A stretch of 64,000 nucleotides of DNA from contig NC_059544.1 in the NCBI RefSeq assembly GCF_905220415.1, forward strand, positions 10,418,501 through 10,482,500. Direction: 5' to 3'. The stretch's first letter is position 1. Each line of letters opens with the position of its first letter. This stretch comes from Colias croceus. Taxonomy: Eukaryota; Arthropoda; Insecta; Lepidoptera; Pieridae. Below the pieces are notes generated by a model. It was given only the letters and a program-made list of their open reading frames with translations, was not told where the DNA came from and made no database searches. The position numbers and the translations under genes are program-made. Positions 1-11,552 of the stretch are shown here, piece by piece.

Positions 1-2316
1 AGCTGGCTACGATAAATACAAGCTTCTCATTTCTATTAGATATCAATAATGCCATACAAAACAATATTTTTAAAAACCCTGAAAAATCAATACAAAATAT
101 TAAAACCTACATTTACTTAAACTAAAACTGTTAAACTAGGCTCTTCGTTAAACATTTGATTAAACTACAAAACATACAAACTTTCTCATTTCCTATTTCG
201 ATACAAAATATTCATTTTTATTATAAAACGAAATATATTCAAAAACCCAAATTAAAACTAACAAAAACCTCAAACAATCATCTTATCAGACACTTCGTCA
301 CACCGCTGAAACAAATATTAAAATCCCCAATCTCAACAGAGGATTATTCCTTAAACCCGGGTTCCTTAATGAAAAGCTGAAGAGTTAATTCTGCGCAAAT
401 ATTGCGAAACTTTAGGCCTGGACATAAGGATCCAGTGATTTCCCTGAGGAGGGATTAATGGGGAGTTGCAGGCATTATAGTAACTGGTTCATTCGTTTTC
501 ATTTTGTTTTGTTGTTTGAATTTTGATAACGATTATCTTAGTAAGTATATTGATAAGTTTATGATAATGATTTAATTAAAAGATGAAATAAGGAAACTAA
601 TATTTGTTTGAAAGATATTTTATAAAAAGAAGTCTATAGAGCAATTATATTAATGTAATTATTAGTTAGAAAATAATGTTGTCTTTTATACAAACAATTG
701 AATTATTCAGATGATTAGTTTTAAAGAAATAAGTTCATCTCTCTACATTTTTTTAATATTCTCTCTCTACGTTTAAAAATATGAACTTTAATATTATAAA
801 ATAGCAAAAAAAATAGCACAAAAATGTATGAAGTCTTACAAAGGCGCTAATGAACCAAAAGAGTGAGACGCCACGTTAGATATTTGCATTATAAACAAAA
901 CCGCGTCTGCCAGACTCATTTTAATATTAAAATAAATAGCAATTGCAATACAGAATTATTTAAAATATGATTGTATAATAAAGAGGCAAAAATAAAAAAG
1001 GTTGTTTATAATTTTATTTATTATTAATATTGTTTGTAAAAAAATCTCAACTTTATAAACGCGATTGAAAGGTTACCAGTTAATCTGAAGTCCTTTCATA
1101 TCTAGTTTACAAATTTTAAAACATCTGTGATCAAGTTTACAAAGTTTAAAATATTAAAATAACATAAAATAAAAAAACATGAACAAGAAGCACTGATCCA
1201 CAAACCACGTTTAATTACTAAACCGATGTTAACACACAACACCCATTATTTTTGAACCCAATAAAACCGAACTCGCCTATCAACATACCAAGCAAATGTT
1301 AAGAAAGTAGGTTACATAAACTATTAATAGATGTTTAACCAGAGCTAAGTCTTTTGCAGTAATCGTAGCGTATAGCGATATAACCGGCGATTACCGTTAA
1401 AAGAAACTACGTACCACTAAGCGTGTTGTGGATTATGAGAATGGACTTACTTTGCTTAACGGCCGGTTTAAGCTCCGTTTTTAGTGAATGTTCAGATTGG
1501 CCTCTATTCGAACGGTTTACAAATTGCTGAACCCCATTTGAGTAAGTGGATCCTGGTTAGTACAAAGGGAAATAAAATCAACAGATATAAGAGTTGAATG
1601 TAACAGAAACATAATATAATAGGAATGCTTTTTATAGAGGGGTTATTAAACCAGCACCTCAGTGCTTAATGGTGCTGAATCTAATAGAGATAAAAAGTTT
1701 TAATCCTAATTGTAAAGAATCGTAGTATGTAATGTATTTCATATTCAAGGCATTCAATTTAAGAACATGATGTATCTCCTCTTATTAATCACTCTACCTG
1801 TGTAATAAAAACAACCCCATAAAAGTCAGTTGCGTAATTTTAAAGAACTGAGCATGACACACATACACTGGAATTGGAAACGACATTGTTTTAATACTAT
1901 ATAGTAATATATAAAAATGTCGGTATATTTCAAAATAATAATTTATTCTATAAATATGTACTCGAATATTCAAGAAGTGCCTCAATTCCGATATTATCTG
2001 ACATTTATTTTATTGCCAAAGTAGCGCAAATATAAATAAAAAAAAAAAACATTAATAATAAATTAAGAGCTTAAGTAACCAACAGAGTTAACTCGACAAC
2101 ATGGATGACTCGGGTAAAGAGGCGAAATAATGATCGAATTAAAATATTTAATTCAAGAGCTTTTGACTGTTGACAAGGTTTTAATATTTTATTGTCTTAT
2201 ACTGCAATTGTTTTAAGGCGTAACTATATTATATTTAATAGTGAGTTATTTTAAAATTACTTTAGTTTTTGTTGTGAACTAAAAATTATTAACTGAACTA
2301 AGAACTATTATAGTTA
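1..2316. other. A+T-rich stretch without recognisable features
   Basis: Both strands hold only short chance frames. The longest, 156-380 plus, is rich in Lys, Ile and Asn and matches nothing I recognise. A run of 12 A at 2038-2049 has no obvious retroelement beside it. Confidence 0.6.
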
Positions 2317-2341
2317 TTGAAAAAGTGCACTCAGTGCTTTT
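2317..2341. repeat. short imperfect hairpin
   Basis: GAAAAAG and CTTTTTC arms enclose GCACT-C-AGTGC, with a two-base bulge on the left. It lies just left of the MITE at 2397. It might be part of an older repeat; no function is implied. Confidence 0.45.
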
Positions 2342-2396
2342 TCTATTTTCTAATAAAATAAAATAAATGTGTGCGTGTACTAGTGTACACACGTAA

Positions 2397-2603
2397 GAAG
2401 TGAAACTTCTTTATGACCTTATTTTTCAAAAAATAATTTACTATGTGTAACTTTAAAAAAATACGTCGAATCACGCATCAACGCGCCATCTTTTTCTTAT
2501 CCCTACGATAAGAAAAAGATGGCGTGTAACGGAAAAATGTCACGCGTAACGAAAAAATGTTACACTAAATTTTTTTCCAACCCCGATAAAGAAGTTTCAC
2601 TTC
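2397..2603. mobile_element. MITE-a copy 1, full length, with internal hairpin
   Basis: The ends are GAAGTGAAACTTC (2397-2409) and GAAGTTTCACTTC (2591-2603), a 13-bp inverted pair, so this is a 207-bp non-autonomous inverted-repeat element with no coding capacity. The centre holds a perfect 17-bp stem (2484-2500 with 2508-2524) around a 7-base loop. The right third carries repeated GTAACG/GTTACG words. Read in reverse, that right third matches the repeat at 48913. The superfamily cannot be told because no clear target duplication is seen. Confidence 0.75.
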
Positions 2604-3680
2604 AAAAATCAAACTTAAAAAATATATTTTATCTACTACTAAATAAAAATTCATTATAAACCAAACATTATCAACAATCAGTAATTAACGGTCCGTTAAA
2701 AACGTGAATATTAAATTCGATAATTTGAAATACAGTTACCTCAATTATACAGTTTAGTTTGAATTTGAAATAATGTTAATGAATAATTTACACGGTTCAA
2801 ATGATTGCGCAAACATAGCTATGGTATTAACAATGGCCTAAATTCAATTACGCAATTTGGGAATATATTTAATGAATCGGTTCTATTTAATGACAAAGTC
2901 TGTGTCTGGTATAATTGTCTTTCCTGTACTTGTAGGTAGTATGTGACAATGGAAAAATATCTTAATCTACTTATCTATTAGGTTGATTTTTTCTTCAATA
3001 AAGCGTTCATTAGGCTATGCTTTTTGCCTTTAGATACGCATAGAGCAGACGCATTATATCTAATAAAAAAATAAACTTTTTATTAAAAAGTAAGTAAGTT
3101 TTGTTGCTCTGAGTAATTCACAGGACCCGTATTATAACATACCAAATTAGATTTGAATGAAAAACAAATGACAATATGCGTAATTGACCAAATTCACTAA
3201 TTATTATTAATTTACTTTTAACCCGGATAAAATAAAATTATTCGGATAATAAAATAAGCTGGCCTTCGCGACTTTCACCTTACTCCCAAATTTACCTGGT
3301 TTATACCTACATCTATGAAGATAATAATATGTTACCCTGGTACCAAGTCCCAATATCCATGCTAATGTCCAGCAGTGGCCGTAACCCATAAATAGATTAG
3401 CTGCTTGTCAGCGCTTTGCTGAAGCGAATCTATTAAGCGAGTTATTTCCGACCGTGCTGTATATTGTATGGATGTATGGAGTGAGGAAATGGGAACGCTG
3501 ATGTATGGTGCGATCGGAACACTGCTTTTTCATAGATAGCGTTTGATGGAAACATAACTGGATCTCGGGCTATTAATAGCGGGGGGTCACGTTCAGTTGT
3601 ATATTTATTGAAATTAATGGGTTTTTTGTTTCAGGTATTATTTTAATTTATATGCAAATTACAATATTATTTAAGTCCAA
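2604..3680. other. no recognisable feature
   Basis: Unique-looking A+T-rich DNA. A 60-codon minus-strand frame at 3207-3389 has no recognisable domain. Confidence 0.5.
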
Positions 3681-3837
3681 TCTATACTTATATTATAAAG
3701 ATGAAGTGTTTGTTTGTTTTTTTGAACGCGCTATCTCAGGATCTCTGATTTGAAATAATTATTTCGGTGTTAGATAGCCTATTTATCGAGGAAAGCTATA
3801 GGCTATATGTCATTACGCTAAGACCAACAGGAGCACA
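3681..3837 (+). mobile_element. Helitron H1 (Lep1-like) copy, 3' end missing
   Basis: It begins TCTATACTTATATTATAAAG after an A, the standard H1 5' end. It then follows the family body: GAACGCGCT, a TTTCGGTGTTAGATAGCC block, TATCGAGGAA, and GACCAACAGGAGC. It stops before the 3' GCGG...CCGC hairpin and terminal CTAG. Non-autonomous, about 157 bp. Confidence 0.8.
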
Positions 3838-4017
3838 ATTATATTTGGATATTAGTGGCCTATTTTAAAAATTGGTTTATTTAAGTTGATTCTAAAGCAA
3901 AATAGTTATTCTGTGTGTACCAATAACTACAATATCTTAAAAGTTTTAAATAAATACAAAACACATATACCAATCACACAAAATCTAAAACTCACACAAC
4001 AGAAAAATAAAAATTAA

Positions 4018-4170
4018 ATCCTGCCGCATCCAGTCACCCTACATCCGTGGCGCCTACAATTCGTACGCGAAGCTTCGAAAGCAATCGATTTCCGGCCTAT
4101 TCGACTTTAAACTGGGAATCAAACCCGATATCCGAGGATTTAGCTACAGTCCATACCGGCTAATGAATAG
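4018..4170 (-). mobile_element. degenerate tRNA-derived SINE head (candidate)
   Basis: On the minus strand TAGCCGGTATGG resembles a pol III A box. About 40 bases further on, GGGTTTGATTCCC resembles a B box with one change. That spacing and order fit a tRNA-derived SINE promoter. No tail or target duplication was found, so the boundaries are approximate and a decayed tRNA pseudogene is possible. Confidence 0.4.
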
Positions 4171-4282
4171 AGTGCTATTCAATTTGGTCGTGTTATTTTG
4201 CGGGGTTTATCACATTATAATAGATGGCTGTCTGCGTTTACGTTTTCTAAATAGGTAGGTATATAGTATAGATAACATTTAA

Positions 4283-4402
4283 AATGAAATTTCTTTAGGC
4301 GTGTTGAGAGTAAAATTTCAAGGTCGCGTCATGACAAAACCGTCACGTCATTAAGTATGACAACGATTATGGTATCTTTGAATCTTGAGGAAGTTTCACT
4401 TC
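4283..4402. mobile_element. MITE-a related copy 2
   Basis: The right end AAGTTTCACTTC (4391-4402) is intact; the left end is degenerate (ATGAAATTTCTTT). The body, GAGAGTAAAATTTCAAGGTC then GTCACGTCAT, closely matches the copy at 36563-36688, so these two form a subfamily distinct from the one at 2397. Confidence 0.65.
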
Positions 4403-4603
4403 TGATACCTGTGCTCTGTACACACGCTCTTTTTTATTGAAACAATGTTATGTGATGAAAAGCTTAACAGGGAATCCAAGAATTTTTTCAAAGGGTTTTA
4501 ATACAGTTCAATATAATAATTTCATTGGTTGAATTTTTCTATAGCATATACAACTGTGCAGTTCTTTGAATTTTGAAGCATATACAAACTTATTTATAAG
4601 TTA

Positions 4604-4760
4604 CTAGCTTTCCGCACGCGGCTTCACCCGCTTTGCCCAAGACCCAAATTAAATAGCAAAACCTTCCTCTTGAATACCTATCAAAATCCGTTGCGTAGTT
4701 TAAAAGATTTAATCATACATAGGGACAGAGAAAGCGACTTTGTTTTATACTATGTAGTGA
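4604..4760 (-). mobile_element. Helitron H3 copy, complete ends
   Basis: On the minus strand it runs from TCACTACATAGTATAAAAC to GGAAAGCTAG, with A before and T after, the Helitron A|T insertion rule. It carries the family block for CTTTCTCTGTCCCTATGT and the GTAGTTT/ACGCAACGG segment. 157 bp, no coding capacity. Confidence 0.8.
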
Positions 4761-5120
4761 TATTACTTTTAGGTCAGTCTACAGTATTGTAGAGGCTTAA
4801 ATCACTCGTGGTTTCTATTGACAAATTATTTACCATGACTGCAACATCCCGTACTTACCTGAAAAAAGAAATAATAGTTGTATTAACAATTGTATAAAAT
4901 GATTCTACTTATAATAATTATATTATATTTTTATAAGAATATGGCATTAATATTTAATATTGAGTTAATAAACTTCAATTTTTAAATAAAATGAGTACAA
5001 AAAAAAATCTAAAACTACATTTCTTCACATCTTCTATTGAGTAACATTCTGAGAAATAAAACATGGATATAAAAATCTTAAAAATAAACGTAACGTAAAC
5101 GTGTAGTCTCAATTATATTA
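4761..5120. other. no recognisable feature
   Basis: A+T-rich spacer between two Helitrons. Confidence 0.5.
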
Positions 5121-5358
5121 TCTTTCCTAAAAATAAATGCGAGAGTGTGTTTGTGTGTTTGTTTCTTTCACGTTGCAATGGAGCGATTTTATGATTTGAA
5201 TTGTGTGTCTTTATAATTAATTAATTATTATTTGATTAATCCTAATTAACAGAATAATTAATTAGGAGTCTAGAGAGTGACATAGGCTTTTTTACCCGGA
5301 TGAAATATCTATGGAAATTTCTTCAAATACGCGGATGAAGCCGCGGGCCGTAAGCTAG
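5121..5358 (+). mobile_element. Helitron H2 copy, diverged
   Basis: Starts with TC after A and ends CCGTAAGCTAG. The AAATGCGAGAGTGTGTTTG, CACGTTGCAATGGAGC and GAGAGTGACATAGGC words fit the H2 type. A low-complexity TTAATTAATTATTA block (about 5215-5265) looks like a later internal expansion. The base after CTAG is A rather than T, so the 3' junction has mutated or shifted. Confidence 0.65.
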
Positions 5359-5597
5359 ATTTAAATAACGATAAAAATGCTTTTAAGAAACCATTTGTGA
5401 GTCAAGTAACTATTCTAGCGGCGAACATTCACAAAGTAAAGCCTGTCCTGAAGCGAAAAGTAAAGGCATTGTTGAAAAAATCTTTTGAAAACTTTGCATC
5501 GTTTAATTTTAACTCAAATATGTAAATTTTACGTCATAAATTCGTTTGTAAACCAAGAAAAGAATTATACACTTTAGCTTCTCTTTGTTATGGGTAA

Positions 5598-5780
5598 TCT
5601 ATACTAATATTATAAAGCTGAAGAGTTTGTTTGTTTGAACGCGCTAATCTCGGGAACTACTGATCCGATTTGAAAAATTCTTTCGGTGTTGATAGCCCAT
5701 TTATCGAGGAAGGCTATATTTTATCACGCTATGACTAACAGGAGTGGAGCCACGGGGGTGAAACCGCGCGGAGCAGCTAG
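5598..5780 (+). mobile_element. Helitron H1 copy, complete
   Basis: A 183-bp element with TCTATACTAATATTATAAAG at the start (A before it) and GCAGCTAG at the end (T after it). The 3' subterminal GGGTGAAACCGC segment is the family hairpin in variant form. Intact ends make it a good reference copy for H1 in this window. Confidence 0.88.
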
Positions 5781-8486
5781 TATTATTAGTTAAAGTTCTT
5801 GGCATTGTCATTAAATCATTATCTACATTAATACAATATACGTTTAATACAAAACATTATAAACAATAGCAAAAACAAAACCGCAGTACTAAAATCCGAA
5901 CAATTACGAATTTTACAGAATTACTGCGAAACATCCATTAAAACTGGAAAACTTAATTCATTTGTCAATCGCAGACGCCATTAAAACACACTTAACAATT
6001 GCAACAGTGTGACCGTTTTGCCGTCAAAAGCAGTTACATTCATCAGTCCCCTAAAGGATTTACTCGTATACCCCGATATTTTGTAAGTACGTGTTATATA
6101 ATTGTGTTTAAGGTTATTTTGTAAACACAAGTTATACCCCAGTATACTGGGGTTTAGAATTTAGAATATTTATTTTATTCTAACTGGCATACATAAGTGA
6201 AGAGCTTTGTAAACTATATCGTTGAATTTCAAATAATGTTTCCATTAATAATTATAATAATTTTATGCACATCTTCTTATTTTAATAAATAGGTACGATC
6301 TAAAATAACATCTTTCATAAGGATATATTTGTTACATACCAACAACAATTAACTTATCAACTGCTCACTATCTTAAAAAATAAATACAATTAGCTTGTTC
6401 AGAATATTGTTATAGACGTATGGGAAATGCTATAAAATTATAATCATTGTAGGTCATTCTTTTAATTGCATATGAGTTGATTAGTGGGAAAGGTGGCGAA
6501 TATTACTTCAAAAATAATTGTTCTTCAAGATTTATCTATGAAATATTTCGTCAAAAAGGCGATGAATTTAATATAGGCTTATCTGATAATAAATGATCTT
6601 ATAATAGTTTCATCAGATAATATTATACGCTATGTTTCGCAACTTATGAATTTCCCTTTATCTACAATCATCCATCACTTTTATTCTGAATCAATAGTTC
6701 CGGCAAATAGATAACGTTTTTCCTTAACATACAATGCTATTTTCCTATGTAAACATGAATAATCTCTAATATCAAAGCGGTTAAATGGATTTTTGTAAAA
6801 AAACAATTACATAAATACTCGAAATAATAATATATCCTATTTTGAATATTTCAATTGCTGTTATAAAAAAAACTGTTTTATTATTATCTTAAGTACAGGT
6901 GCATAAACCATCTAAAGTTACTCATTTTATTCCGAAAATTAACAAAATTACTCTAACATTAAAATACTCTTCTAAATAATTAAGATAAATCTAAAATAGT
7001 AGAAAATTAAACTTCCTTGTTTACTATAAGAGCCATCCTCACCTAGCTAACTATAACCAAACACATAAATTGACTGCGGAAGATTTTGAGGTAGGCGTTG
7101 ATCGAAATTATGTTTGAGTAACGCAATTGCATTAGTGAATGTAAGGACTGCGACGTAGATCTATAAATTAGTTACTAGAAGTGGCATGGAATAAATAATA
7201 TTACATTATCTATAATTCTAATCACATTGCTTCTATTAAGTGTGTATGAAGCTCGTTTAAATGTTTAAACGTGCATAATATTACGTAAATAGTATAAACA
7301 ATAGTCTAGGAAACTCGAAGAATTTCAGCACACATTAATTTTTTTAAATATTATTTGAGTTATGAAGCAAAATTTTTTTGTTGATAGAACATTGTTGTGT
7401 GAGTTGCACATACAATCTCCCACTATTGATCGGCCGTAGGTACTGAAAATATTTGCTTGTTATGTTGAAGTCTCGCTTCATAAACTGGCTTACCTAAAAT
7501 CTATGAATAACTTTTATATTTTTATACTTATACGTTTGTAAAATTATAACCATCCAGTTCTATAACTCCACGGCATACTGCATTAGTCCGCTCGCAACCA
7601 AATAATGCACATTTATGGACGTAAATTTCAGAATTCGCTGTAATTGTGATACAGTTTGATCGAATTTGACTCGCGATTGTTACCACAGTCGAAGTTAAAT
7701 TATTTATGCCATTTGATATGAATAGCTAATAAATATCGAGCGATTTGATTAATTTCGATTTGTGCGTCAATACTGTTGCAATCGTGGAATTGTTGATTAG
7801 AATTAAATTTATTTGCGTTGTTTTTTAATTTTAAGTTACGGCTATTGTGTGAGCTTCCACATAATGAATACTGTAGTCAATAATATGACAAAATCTTTTG
7901 CTATATTTATTTGATAAACATATTTTTAAAAGTGGAGCTAAACAATAAGAATAATAAAATTTCATTCCAATTTATTACATTTAGTTTCATTTTAGATATT
8001 GCGAGGCATATTATAATAGGTATATAGATATTTTATCTAATATGTATATATTAGATTACGTATAGAGCTACGGAATAAACTTCTTATTTTTTTATAAAAA
8101 AACAGCTAAGTATATTCCCGTATCTTGTGACAAAGTAATAAAAGGGACTCGAATTCACGGTAACAGGCAGAAGCACTAATTTATGGTTTGTAATTTACAC
8201 AGCGTCATTTCGCTACAATATATTTACATATTGTTTAGTTTAATAATTTATAATTTTAATTAGTATTTCGTTATAAATGTACCTACATGAATTAACCCTT
8301 TAATTTGATTAACAATACTATTTTTTTATTAAGGACCGCATTAGTAAAAGTTCAAATATAAATCTATTGTATAGTTTTGATAATGTCCTAAATAGAAGTT
8401 GGTTCTTGAAATTAAAGTGTAGTTAATAAATGTATGTAATGTAATACTAACTCAATTTTACTAATATCATAACCCTATATGGGTTA
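5781..8486. other. long A+T-rich stretch; one short palindrome
   Basis: The only structure I see is an 18-base perfect palindrome, ACCCCAGTATACTGGGGT (6136-6153). No coding frame of note. Confidence 0.5.
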
Positions 8487-8732
8487 CTAGCTTTTCACCC
8501 GCAGCTTCGCCCGCGCAGTCAAAGAAAAACCCGCATAGTTCCCGTTCCCGTGGGATTTCCGGGATAAAACCTATCCTATTTCCCGGGGTAAAAAGTAGCC
8601 TATGTCCTTTCTCGGGTATCAAAATATCTCTATACCAAATTTCATGCAAATTGGTTCAGTAGTTAAGGAGTGATTGAGTAACAGACAGACAGACAGACAG
8701 AGTTACTTTCACATTTATAATATTAGTATGGA
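8487..8732 (-). mobile_element. Helitron H2 copy, complete, with (GACA)n
   Basis: Minus strand runs from TCCATACTAATATTATAAAT to GTGAAAAGCTAG; the flanks obey the A|T rule. 246 bp. The plus strand shows a five-unit GACA microsatellite at about 8683-8700 in the 5' part. The CCCGGGAAATAGG/GGGATTTCCGGG blocks are typical of this lepidopteran type. The 60-codon frame at 8467-8649 is a by-product of this repeat, not a gene. Confidence 0.85.
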
Positions 8733-8763
8733 TGTGGCCTGATATAATTGAATATTTTTATAT

Positions 8764-8937
8764 TATCTTTGTTTGTTTGAACGCGCTAATTTCGGGAACT
8801 ACTGGTCCGATTTGAAAAATTATTTCGGCATTAGATAGCCCATTTATCGAGGAAGGGTATAATATATCAGGCTAATATCATCACGCTAAGACCAACAGGA
8901 GCGGAGCAATGCGGGTAAAACCGCGGAGCACAGCTAG
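8764..8937 (+). mobile_element. Helitron H1 copy, 5' truncated
   Basis: Lacks the TCTATACTAAT start but keeps the rest, including GCGGGTAAAACCGC (a GCGG/CCGC hairpin) and the terminal CAGCTAG followed by T. It sits 31 bases from the H2 copy in opposite orientation. Confidence 0.8.
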
Positions 8938-10783
8938 TAAATTAATATAATTTTTCATTTATAATTAAAGCATGCCTATGTCTAAGCATATATTATCAGG
9001 CTGTCTAATTAAATATTGTTTCTCGTTCTAAGCTCGATGTATTTTTACGGTTCAACAGAAACGTGACCTTATTAACGCGGGTCAAAAATACATTTTAACG
9101 TCGCAATAAAACGCTTTACGTAGAAATTATTGTGGCAAATGAAGCGGGTAACACTAGTGTGACCATTGTTCTAGAAATTATGGAATTTTTTACTTAGTAG
9201 TATTTTTATTTCTGGCGGTGGTTATTTTTTTGGAAACAACTATATAGCAGATAAAGATCGGATGTTTAGATGTTATTATCAACATAGTAAAACCTATTAT
9301 TCTTCCAGAATACATAATATATAAATTGGCCTACTTCATACTTCATTATTTCTTTTTCTGAAAAGATTATAGCTGTTTTTCTTTATCCACGCCAATTTTT
9401 TTATGTGAAATATATTTATACATAAACAGTTAGACATTACGTAAATATGAGAAAAATATTGTGTAATCAAATTAGGTAACATTAAAATGTAATATATTGT
9501 TTCATCATACATTCTAATGTATTCTTAGTTCTTACCCTCTCGTATTCTAAAAACCCACTTATCATACATTTATTTAACTTGTAGATTACTGAAATTATAT
9601 TATGTTGTAGGGATTAAGTGGAATGGCGATAATCCGTTAAGCTCCCGGGTGTATGTTGGCGATTAAGCTTCCGAAGCTCTGCTCCGAACAATGAAGTTGC
9701 TTAATTAATCGAACTATTAATTATTTGCAATTATATCTTTTATTTTGGTACATTTGATGATGGTTAACTGTCTGAGGAATAAAGGTACTTTGTTATGTTC
9801 CAAATGAATTGATATTTTAGGATGGCATAATTCAGTTGATAAGCAATAGTCACATTATTTACACAATAATGGGTATAGGGACACAACGGTTGACGTCTTC
9901 TTTAGGTACTACTATAAAATGGAGAGCAGTATACCTAAATTTTATTTTGAAATTTAGTGAAATGTCGAAAAAAAAAATATTACTAAGATCTACTGAAAGA
10001 AGATATGAAAGTAATTGATATGGCTTTTATCTTATTTATCTTGTGATCGACTAAAAACACTTAATATTAATCACAAGTAACGAGTTATATTTTACATTTT
10101 AACGTTCTCCTTGTGAATGTAATTTAGATGACAAACGGTTTTAAAACCAGAAGGGAAAAAAAGTAATTCTTTTCTTAAATTCTTATATTTATTTTGTAAT
10201 CCCAGTAAGATTAGCATTATGGTCACATGAGCTATAACTTGTGTCAAATTGGCATAGTAATTACACATTCTGCGGTTAACAATAATATTCACGTTAAATG
10301 AGTGCGTTTTTAATGAAAAATACAGTATTTCATAAATAATGTTTATTAAAGTGCCAAAACATAATTATATATTGTTATGAATTATTATAAACTTCTCAGG
10401 GTTTTTTTTACTACCCATTATTAAACCATGTTTTTTACAAAAATTATCTCATTAGAAAATTTTATTAGTTTAACGTTATTTATGCGTTGTTTCCCACTAA
10501 TATAAAACATTATATTGCTCCCTAAATAGTACTCTATTTATAGTTCCACTATAGGTTTAGAAATATTCTGATTTCATGCAAACACACAATACACATAAAA
10601 TGTAATAAACAAACATTAGTGCTAATTCTATTATAAGACACTGAAATGAGATCACGACTAAGTCTAACGGCCTCAATTTTTTCATTAAGACTACAAGTTT
10701 TCATCTCTTGATGGAAGCTTTTATTTTAAATATAATATTTCAAAGTTAAATTTAAATATTTACTTGACATATTTATATCAGTT
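8938..10783. other. no recognisable feature
   Basis: Minor frames at 9836-10018 plus and 10092-10292 minus are not recognised and overlap homopolymer runs. Confidence 0.5.
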
Positions 10784-11054
10784 ACGAGTTATATCTGTTA
10801 CATTGCACCTAAACGGATGAACAGATATGGATAAATTTAGAATAGAAATAGAAGATGAAGTATATCGAAAAAAAAACTTATAAATTAAATTACACATATA
10901 AAATATATTTTAAACAGTTAAGAGTTCTGAAAATCTGTCACATTATTACACCTAAACTGATGAACAGTTATTGATAAATTTGGGAAATAAATAGAAGACG
11001 AAAAAATATTATTAAATCTATTGAATTTAATTACACATATAAAACATATTTTAG
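10784..11054. repeat. imperfect tandem duplication, about 135-bp unit
   Basis: The segment near 10790-10911 is repeated with changes near 10930-11054. Shared words are CACCTAAAC-GATGAACAG, GATAAATTT and AATTACACATATAAAA. The 69-codon minus frame at 10918-11127 only overlaps the repeat. Confidence 0.6.
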
Positions 11055-11499
11055 TTGGAATGAATACGAAGAATCGATAGCCGAAATAGTGGCCTAAAAT
11101 AGAAACTATTGGATCGTGCCGACTCACTATAACTTTACATCGATTTAGTTACTAGCGCTATTTCTTACTGTTTTATAACATTTTTGATTATTATTTTTCA
11201 ATAAAAGTTTTTGGACATAGATATGGATTTGGTTTATTTATCAAGATTAATATACTTACAACATTTCATTATTGTTTAGCGACACAATAGCTTTGTATCT
11301 AGCTTTTAATATGTTTAATATGACAAGTGTTAACTTTTACTTTAAAAAAATCAATACGGTTGGTATCTACTAATTTGAAACAGACAAAACGTATTTGCAT
11401 ATATCATCACGTTAAGTTACGGGACCTAACTCCATTTATAACACCGAAATCAATACTTATCTATGTCAAACTTTAAAAAATATTTTTTTTTAAGTTTTT

Positions 11500-11552
11500 A
11501 ACCGATTTCAAAAAAAGGAAGAGGTTAACAATTCGGTCGGTATATTTTTTTT
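11500..11552. mobile_element. fragment of the ACCGACTTCAAA repeat
   Basis: ACCGATTTCAAAAAAAGGAAG followed by GGTTAACAATTCGG matches the left end of the complete copy at 27870-28112. Truncated, with no right end. Confidence 0.6.

Noticed and set aside
8683..8700. CRISPR-like or independent GACA repeat array
   Set aside because: Short microsatellite that belongs to the H2 Helitron body; no spacers.
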